From: Bacteroidales bacterium
GTDB taxonomy: Bacteria; Bacteroidota; Bacteroidia; Bacteroidales; UBA932
Assembly (NCBI GenBank): GCA_004552615.1
Contig: SFNZ01000074.1
Location: forward strand, 1-18,845
Length of the DNA stretch: 18,845 bases
Reading direction: 5' to 3'
Shown piece after piece: positions 14,404 through 18,845 of this stretch. The first letter of the stretch is position 1. Every line of letters starts with the position of its first letter. A program made the position numbers and the translations under genes. A model generated the notes under the pieces. It had not been told where the DNA came from and made no database searches. It saw nothing but the letters and a program-made list of their open reading frames with translations.

Positions 14404-15366
14404 TCAGAATTCATCCCGGACATTGTACTTGTTCCTTTCCTGGGAAGTCCTCGATACCATCTCGCAGATGAACCCGGTCAGGAACAGCATTGCGCCGAGT
14501 ATCACGGCAAGCAGGGCGAGGTAGAACAGGGGCTGGTCCGTCACCTGGCGGAAATGCATTCCGCCGGCCTGGTGTACCAGTTTGGAGATAATGATTCCAA
14601 CCGTAATCACGAATCCGGCAAGGAACATCAATATTCCCGTGAACCCGAAGAAGTGCATCGGTTTCTTGCCGAATGTGCTCAGGAACCACAGGGAGAGCAG
14701 GTCGAGGAATCCGTTCACGAAACGTTCGATGCCGAACTTGCTCTTTCCGTATTTGCGTTTCTGGTGATGGACAGGCTTCTCGGTGATTCTGTCGAAACCG
14801 GCGTTCTTGGCGAGATACGGGATGTACCTGTGCATCTCTCCGTAAACCTCCACGTTCTTCACTACCTCGTTCCGGTATGCCTTCAGGCCGCAGTTCATGT
14901 CATGAAGCTTTATGCCCGTGATCCATCTTGCGGTCGCGTTGTACAATTTGGAGGGGAGGTTCTTGGTAAGGGCGTTGTCCTTGCGGTGGTACTTCCATCC
15001 CGACACCACGTCCCAGCCTTCTTCCGTCACCATCCGGTACATCTCGGGTATTTCCTCCGGGGAGTCCTGCAGGTCCGCGTCCATCGTCACCACCACCCGT
15101 CCTTCCGCAGCCTTGAAACCGTGGTAAAGGGCGGCTGATTTTCCGTAATTCCTGCGGAACCTGATTCCGTGGATGTTGCCGTCCTTCCCGGCGAGTTCCC
15201 TTATCGTGTCCCAGGAACCGTCGGTACTGCCGTCGTCCACCATTATTATTTCATATTTCCATCCTTCCGCGAGGACTACTTTCCTTATCCAGGACACGAG
15301 TTCGGGCAGGGATTCCTTCTCGTTCAGGAGAGGGACGATTACGGATATGTCGAGAGGATATTCCAT
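14404..15366 (-). CDS. Membrane-anchored family-2 glycosyltransferase (GtrB/DPM1-like)
   Basis: Probable polyprenyl-phosphate sugar transferase, moving a hexose or modified sugar onto a lipid carrier or envelope glycan. The 320-residue protein begins DISVIVPLLNEKESL, has the nucleotide-binding VDDGSTDGS (43-51) and the metal-binding DADLQD (96-101), and includes HDMNCGLKAYR and RKYGKSKFG (204-212), characteristic of this subgroup. Two membrane helices follow at about 236-262 and 280-303, as in GtrB and DPM1-like enzymes. The ATG at 15366 is chosen because it opens directly into the catalytic fold. An upstream TTG in the same frame would overlap the preceding gene and add unrelated residues. 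It lies 25 bases after the DUF4199 gene. Pairing of a DUF4199 gene with such a transferase recurs in Bacteroidota as far as I recall. Sugar donor and acceptor are unknown. Confidence 0.92.
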   Translation of the reverse strand: MEYPLDISVIVPLLNEKESLPELVSWIRKVVLAEGWKYEIIMVDDGSTDGSWDTIRELAGKDGNIHGIRFRRNYGKSAALYHGFKAAEGRVVVTMDADLQDSPEEIPEMYRMVTEEGWDVVSGWKYHRKDNALTKNLPSKLYNATARWITGIKLHDMNCGLKAYRNEVVKNVEVYGEMHRYIPYLAKNAGFDRITEKPVHHQKRKYGKSKFGIERFVNGFLDLLSLWFLSTFGKKPMHFFGFTGILMFLAGFVITVGIIISKLVHQAGGMHFRQVTDQPLFYLALLAVILGAMLFLTGFICEMVSRTSQERNKYNVRDEF

Positions 15367-15391
15367 AAATAATTCGGTTTCGTCAAAACAA

Positions 15392-15985
15392 TCAGTTGCC
15401 GGCCCGGTTGTCGTCATTCCTGTTCTCCGCGAATATATCTTTCGGAGGAATCGATCCGGAGAAGATGAGAGATACCACTGTGCCGTATATGAAGCAATAT
15501 ATGAAATTCGAGAAGAACGCTATCTGCGGATACCAGCCCATCATTTTCTCCACGGCTATCATTTCACTGTCGCTGAGAGCCCCGATACTCGTGTATGTCT
15601 GCATGAGAGTGTCCACGGCTTCCTTTATACTGTCAGGGGATATCACGCAGATATTCAGCAGGTTGATGCCTGAATACACGAGCGCGGAGGTCATTGCGGT
15701 GATTACCCCGAGGCGGAATGTGTGCCTGTTGTCGGCGGATGGATGGTCCATGACGAACCGGAGCATGAAGAATCGCATCAGCCAGAGGCAGCCTAAGAAT
15801 TTCAGGAGCCACAATCCGGCATTCAGGGCGACTGCAAGCATTTTCAGGCCTGCGCTCCCGCCTGCCATCGAGGCCGTGAACATATTCAGAAAAATGAAGA
15901 TGCCAGTCGCCGCACCGAGGTACAGCCCGTATTTCGATCCCTCGTTCCAGAGGGCATGTCTGTCAACAATGTTCGTATTTTCCAT
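15392..15985 (-). CDS. DUF4199-family four-helix membrane protein
   Basis: A 197-residue integral membrane protein with four hydrophobic segments (about 19-38, 48-72, 92-115 and 153-176) and a hydrophilic, Asn/Asp-rich tail. The opening NEGSKYGLYLGAATGIF and the GTVVSLIFSG segment followed by charged residues fit the Bacteroidota-specific DUF4199 family, whose function is not known. The ATG at 15985 is preferred to the TTG at 16009, because the predicted promoter box (16013-16006) overlaps that TTG. The resulting leader would be only about 14 nt. It is the first gene of a two-gene unit with the family-2 glycosyltransferase, so a role in delivering or modifying lipid-linked glycans is a reasonable guess. 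The family call rests on topology, motif memory and context. Confidence 0.8.
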   Translation of the reverse strand: MENTNIVDRHALWNEGSKYGLYLGAATGIFIFLNMFTASMAGGSAGLKMLAVALNAGLWLLKFLGCLWLMRFFMLRFVMDHPSADNRHTFRLGVITAMTSALVYSGINLLNICVISPDSIKEAVDTLMQTYTSIGALSDSEMIAVEKMMGWYPQIAFFSNFIYCFIYGTVVSLIFSGSIPPKDIFAENRNDDNRAGN

Positions 15986-16001
15986 CACAATATCGGGTTG
16001 A

Positions 16002-16034
16002 TTGTGCAAAGGTAGAAAAAAAATCGTATCTTTG
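16002..16034 (+). promoter_or_regulatory. Promoter of thrS
   Basis: TATCTTTG at 16027-16034 matches the Bacteroidota -7 consensus TAnnTTTG. A TTG at 16002-16004 may be the -33 element, although the 22-base spacing is slightly long. Initiation near 16041 would give a leader of about 27 nt, too short for a T-box. The 11-mer CGTATCTTTGC recurs upstream of infC. Confidence 0.7.
16006..16013 (-). promoter_or_regulatory. Promoter -7 element of the DUF4199-glycosyltransferase unit
   Basis: The minus strand reads TACCTTTG here, a match to TAnnTTTG, about 20 bases upstream of the DUF4199 ATG. It lies back to back with the thrS promoter, and TGCAAAG/CTTTGCA (16005-16011 and 16030-16036) form a perfect inverted pair. 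No clear -33 TTTG is visible, so the assignment rests mainly on the -7 box and position. Confidence 0.55.
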
Positions 16035-16067
16035 CATTCTTGAACTGATAATATAAAATTCTTGAAT

Positions 16068-18032
16068 ATGATAGATATCAGATTTCCTGACGGAAGCGTC
16101 AGGTCCTTTGAGAAAGGAGTGACAGGCTATCAGATAGCCGAGAGTATCAGCCCGAGGCTGGCAGCCGATGTACTCGCTGTTGCAGTGAAGGCCGATGGGG
16201 ATACATCCTCATCCAAAGGCAATGTCATAGGGCTTGACACCCCTATCGAAGAAAACAGCTCTGTAAGGCTGCTCAAATGGGATGACGAGGAAGGAAAGCA
16301 CGTGTTCTGGCATTCCTCCGCGCATCTTATGGCACAGGCTCTCGAGGCATTGTATCCGGGAGTCAAGTTCGGTATCGGACCGGCTATAGAAACAGGATTC
16401 TACTACGACGTCGATCTCGGCGGCAAAGTGTTGTCTGACAGCGACCTCCCGGCAATCGAGAAGAAAATGCTCGAGATGGCCCGCAGCAAGGAGGCTTTCA
16501 AATGCACCCATGTGGCCAAGGCTGACGCATTGAAATATTTCACCGAGAAAGGTGACGAATACAAGGTGGAGCTCATCACCGAGCTCGAGGACGGCAAGAT
16601 TACATTCTACCAGAACGGCGAGTTCACGGATCTCTGCCGCGGACCTCACCTCAGGGATACGTCCATGATCAAGGCCGTGAAACTTACCGCGATTGCCGGA
16701 GCCTACTGGCGCGGAGACGAGAAGCGTCAGCAGCTCACCAGGATCTATGGCGTGACATTCCCGAAGAAATCTCTTCTCGACGAGTACATCACCATGATGG
16801 AAGAGGCGAAGAAGCGTGACCACAGGAAGCTCGGCAAGGAGATGGAGCTCTTCACTTTCTCTTCAAGAGTCGGAATGGGACTTCCTCTGTGGCTGCCTCG
16901 CGGCACCGTCATGAGACTCCAGCTCGAGAATTTCCTCCGCAGGAAGCTCGACGAATACGGATATCTGCCGGTAGTGACTCCGCACATCGGAAGCAAGCAG
17001 CTCTATGTCACTTCGGGCCATTATGCAAAATACGGCAAGGATTCGTTCCAGCCTATACATACCCCGCAGGAAGGCGAGGAGTACATGCTCAAGCCGATGA
17101 ACTGTCCTCACCACTGCGAGATTTTCCGTTCCGCACCGCGCTCATACAGGGATCTGCCTCTGAGGTTTGCTGAGTTCGGAACAGTTTACCGTTATGAGCA
17201 GAGCGGTGAGCTTCACGGACTTACGAGGGTGCGTTGCTTCACCCAGGACGACGCCCACCTCTTCGTGCGCCCTGACCAGCTCAAGGAAGAGTTCAAGAAG
17301 GTCATTGACCTTATATTATATGTGTTCGGCACATTCAATTTCCAGAACTTCACCGCACAGGTGTCCCTCCGCGACCCTGAGCACAAGGAGAAATACATCG
17401 GATCTGACGAGAATTGGGACAGGGCCGAGCATGGCATCATCGAGGCTGCGGCCGAGAAAGGTCTCCAGACCGTGGTTGAATACGGCGAGGCTGCTTTCTA
17501 CGGTCCGAAGCTCGACTTCATGGTGAAGGATGCTCTCGGAAGGAAATGGCAGCTCGGAACTGTGCAGGTGGATTACAATCTGCCGGAGCGTTTCCAGCTT
17601 GAATACACGGACAGCGACGGCTCCAAGAAACGTCCGGTGATGATTCACAGGGCTCCGTTCGGATCTCTCGAAAGATTCACCGCAGTTCTCCTCGAGCATA
17701 CTGCCGGACATCTTCCTCTGTGGCTTGCTCCTGATCAGGTCAAAGTGCTGCCAGTCAGCGAAAAATATTCGGATTATGCAAAAAAAGTTTGTGATTTGAT
17801 GAAAAAATCCGATATTCGCAGTTCCGTTGATGACCGCAACGAGACATTGGGCAAGAGAATCAGGGAGATTTCATTGCTCCGTGTCCCTGTGCTTGTGATA
17901 GTTGGAGAGAAGGAGATGAACGAGGGCACAGTATCGGTAAGGTACGAGGGAGCCGACCAGGGTTCCATGACAATTGATGAATTTATTGCAAGATGTACGG
18001 CTTCAATAGCCTCGAAATCTGCAAGTTTTTGA
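16068..18032 (+). CDS. thrS: Threonine--tRNA ligase (ThrRS)
   Basis: Class II aminoacyl-tRNA synthetase that charges tRNA-Thr and edits mischarged serine. The 654 residues follow the standard order. A TGS domain (1 to about 62) comes first, then the editing domain with HSSAHLMAQAL (H82, H86), RGPHLRDTSMIKAVKL and YWRGDEKRQQLTRIYG. The catalytic core has motif 2 RYEQSGELHGLTRVRCFTQDDAHLF and motif 3 HRAPFGSLERF. The zinc ligands appear to be C346 (MNCPHHC), H397 (DDAHLF) and H527. The C-terminal anticodon-binding domain begins near LAPDQVKVLPV. The ATG at 16068 starts directly with the TGS strand MIDIRFPDG; the TTG at 16062 adds only two residues. infC follows after 256 bp containing repeat copy 2, keeping the widespread thrS-infC order. 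Nothing T-box-like lies upstream. Confidence 0.97.
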   Translation: MIDIRFPDGSVRSFEKGVTGYQIAESISPRLAADVLAVAVKADGDTSSSKGNVIGLDTPIEENSSVRLLKWDDEEGKHVFWHSSAHLMAQALEALYPGVKFGIGPAIETGFYYDVDLGGKVLSDSDLPAIEKKMLEMARSKEAFKCTHVAKADALKYFTEKGDEYKVELITELEDGKITFYQNGEFTDLCRGPHLRDTSMIKAVKLTAIAGAYWRGDEKRQQLTRIYGVTFPKKSLLDEYITMMEEAKKRDHRKLGKEMELFTFSSRVGMGLPLWLPRGTVMRLQLENFLRRKLDEYGYLPVVTPHIGSKQLYVTSGHYAKYGKDSFQPIHTPQEGEEYMLKPMNCPHHCEIFRSAPRSYRDLPLRFAEFGTVYRYEQSGELHGLTRVRCFTQDDAHLFVRPDQLKEEFKKVIDLILYVFGTFNFQNFTAQVSLRDPEHKEKYIGSDENWDRAEHGIIEAAAEKGLQTVVEYGEAAFYGPKLDFMVKDALGRKWQLGTVQVDYNLPERFQLEYTDSDGSKKRPVMIHRAPFGSLERFTAVLLEHTAGHLPLWLAPDQVKVLPVSEKYSDYAKKVCDLMKKSDIRSSVDDRNETLGKRIREISLLRVPVLVIVGEKEMNEGTVSVRYEGADQGSMTIDEFIARCTASIASKSASF

Positions 18033-18049
18033 TGATATTTAATTACTTG

Positions 18050-18258
18050 AGTTTCGCAGAGCGAAACAACTGCTTTTGAGGCCGAAAGGCCGAGGGTAAA
18101 TCCCTTTCCCGGGGTCGGGAGCGATTAGCAAAAGTCCAGTGGCCTTTTGCAGCGAGCAGCCCGAAGGGACGGTAGGGATTTAGGAAAAGGGTAGCGTATC
18201 TTTGCTCGCATTGAGCGACAATACCCCTGAAAGACAGTAATTTGCAAAGCGCAAAACT
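18050..18258. repeat. Hairpin-rich intergenic repeat with terminal inverted repeats, copy 2
   Basis: A 209-bp element between thrS and infC, homologous to 11615-11786. The left 65 bp agree with copy 1 at 60 positions, including the GTTTCGC-AGA-GCGAAAC hairpin (18051-18067). The right end is AAAACT, preceded by CTGAAAGACAG (18227-18237), which pairs imperfectly with CTGCTTTTGAG (18070-18080). Relative to copy 1, a 59-nt segment (18115-18173) with its own nested hairpin (GCAAAAG 18128-18134, CTTTTGC 18144-18150, outer TCGGG/CCCGA) replaces two bases beside the palindrome centre. About 19 nt present in copy 1 after GCGTAT are absent. GGCC-GAAA-GGCC forms a tetraloop hairpin not conserved in copy 1. 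It may carry the infC promoter. Confidence 0.85.
18197..18204 (+). promoter_or_regulatory. Possible infC promoter -7 element inside repeat copy 2
   Basis: TATCTTTG matches TAnnTTTG and sits in the 11-mer CGTATCTTTGC, which is identical to the thrS promoter context. Copy 1 has lost the match here (TATACATAATTTG). Initiation near 18211 would give infC a leader of about 78 nt starting inside the repeat. A clear -33 element at proper spacing is not seen. Confidence 0.4.
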
Positions 18259-18274
18259 TGAATAACATTAGATT

Positions 18275-18280
18275 GGGAGG
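18275..18280 (+). promoter_or_regulatory. Shine-Dalgarno sequence supporting the AUC start of infC
   Basis: GGGAGG ends eight bases before ATC 18289, good spacing for ribosome binding. It decides the start, because an in-frame TGA (18283-18285) lies only one sense codon upstream of the ATC and no ATG, GTG or TTG occurs in frame before 18433. Confidence 0.6.
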
Positions 18281-18288
18281 ATTGATTT

Positions 18289-18845
18289 ATCGCAACGCCT
18301 TTTAAACCGCACTTTGGTGGCCCTAAGCCATCAGGCACCAGACCGTCCGGCGCACCCAGGCCGAACGGACCGAAACCGGCAGGTTCCAGGGACAGCCGGT
18401 TACCGTCAGCTCGTCACAAGGATGAGAATGAGTTGAACATCAACGATGAGATCAGGGCCACTCAGGTCCGTCTTGTCGGAGACAATATTGAAGCTCCCGG
18501 CATTTACTCCATCGGCCAGGCAATGAAAATGGCCGATGACCTTGGACTTGACCTTGTGGAAATAACTGCGAAAGCCGACCCTCCAGTATGCAAGATACTT
18601 GATTATCAGAAGTATCTGTATCAGCAGAAGAAGAAGGCCAAGGAGATGAAGCAGAACTCCACCAAGATTGTCATCAAGGAGATCCGCTTCGGTCCGAACA
18701 CCGACGAGCACGATTTCCAGTTCAAGCTCAAGCATGCCCAGGAGTTCCTTGCCGAGGGCTCCAAGGTGAAGGCTTCGGTATTCTTCAGGGGTCGTTCCAT
18801 CCAGTTCGCTGACCAGGGCGAGAAACTGCTTCTCCGTTTTGCAGT
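18289..18845 (+). CDS. infC: Translation initiation factor IF-3, 3' partial, probable AUC start
   Basis: IF-3 binds the 30S subunit, prevents premature 50S joining and rejects non-canonical start codons. The family N-domain starts at INDEIRATQVRLVGD (about residue 51), continues through YSIGQAMKMADDLGLDLVEI and PPVCKILDYQKYLYQ, the lysine-rich linker helix, and the C-domain KEIRFGPNTDEHDFQFKLKHA, running off the window at 18845. The frame is open only from 18286, so the coding possibilities are ATC 18289 or TTG 18433. I prefer ATC. It has a GGGAGG eight bases upstream, and the intervening 48 codons read as a coherent Pro/Gly/Arg/Lys-rich tail (ATPFKPHFGGPKPSG and similar units) with no stop. 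In E. coli infC the AUU start lets IF-3 repress its own synthesis, and an AUC start is known from Myxococcus, so similar autoregulation is plausible here. With the TTG start the protein would begin just before the N-domain. Confidence 0.9.
   Translation, partial: MATPFKPHFGGPKPSGTRPSGAPRPNGPKPAGSRDSRLPSARHKDENELNINDEIRATQVRLVGDNIEAPGIYSIGQAMKMADDLGLDLVEITAKADPPVCKILDYQKYLYQQKKKAKEMKQNSTKIVIKEIRFGPNTDEHDFQFKLKHAQEFLAEGSKVKASVFFRGRSIQFADQGEKLLLRFA

Noticed and set aside
15986..16067. T-box riboswitch upstream of thrS
   Set aside because: The predicted leader is only about 27 nt, with no specifier stem or antiterminator, and T-boxes are not typical of Bacteroidota.

Overview
The window is a chromosomal segment of a Bacteroidota bacterium, most likely order Bacteroidales and perhaps a gut lineage near Rikenellaceae/Alistipes. 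The family-level placement is an inference. Four things support the phylum: the gene order murE-mraY-murD-ftsW-murG-murC-ftsQ-ftsA-ftsZ, an enlarged MraY, a DUF4199 membrane protein paired with a family-2 glycosyltransferase, and promoter-like TAnnTTTG boxes instead of classical -10/-35 elements.

Positions 3-11593 hold the division and cell-wall (dcw) cluster, all on the + strand and tightly packed with overlaps or gaps of a few bases. The one real break is a 116-bp AT-rich gap between mraY and murD. The products build the peptidoglycan precursor from UDP-MurNAc through lipid I and lipid II (MurC, MurD, MurE, MraY, MurG) and assemble the divisome (FtsW, FtsQ, FtsA, FtsZ). murE is cut by the window edge. 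As written it is also broken: about 64 nt carrying the HTTPDP substrate motif are missing and the frame shifts, which is surprising for an essential gene.

Positions 11594-14403 are accessory. A hairpin-rich intergenic repeat (copy 1) follows ftsZ, then a secreted GH36 alpha-galactosidase, then a 404-bp convergent intergenic region. That region holds an array of inverted GGGATTTGC arms, two face-to-face intrinsic terminators sharing a long palindrome, and a possible short minus-strand RNA.

Positions 14404-15985 (minus strand) encode a membrane-anchored family-2 glycosyltransferase and a DUF4199 protein as a two-gene operon. Its predicted promoter overlaps, back to back, the predicted promoter of thrS.

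Positions 16068-18845 (+ strand) hold thrS (threonyl-tRNA synthetase) and the start of infC (IF-3), separated by copy 2 of the repeat. The infC frame has no ATG, GTG or TTG near its 5' end. The best start is a rare AUC codon behind a strong Shine-Dalgarno sequence, resembling the non-AUG starts known for autoregulated infC genes elsewhere.

The most novel material is the repeat family (two copies with about 30-bp terminal inverted repeats, one interrupted next to its central palindrome by a 59-nt hairpin segment), the terminator/palindrome/sRNA arrangement after the alpha-galactosidase, the AUC start of infC, and the lesion in murE.
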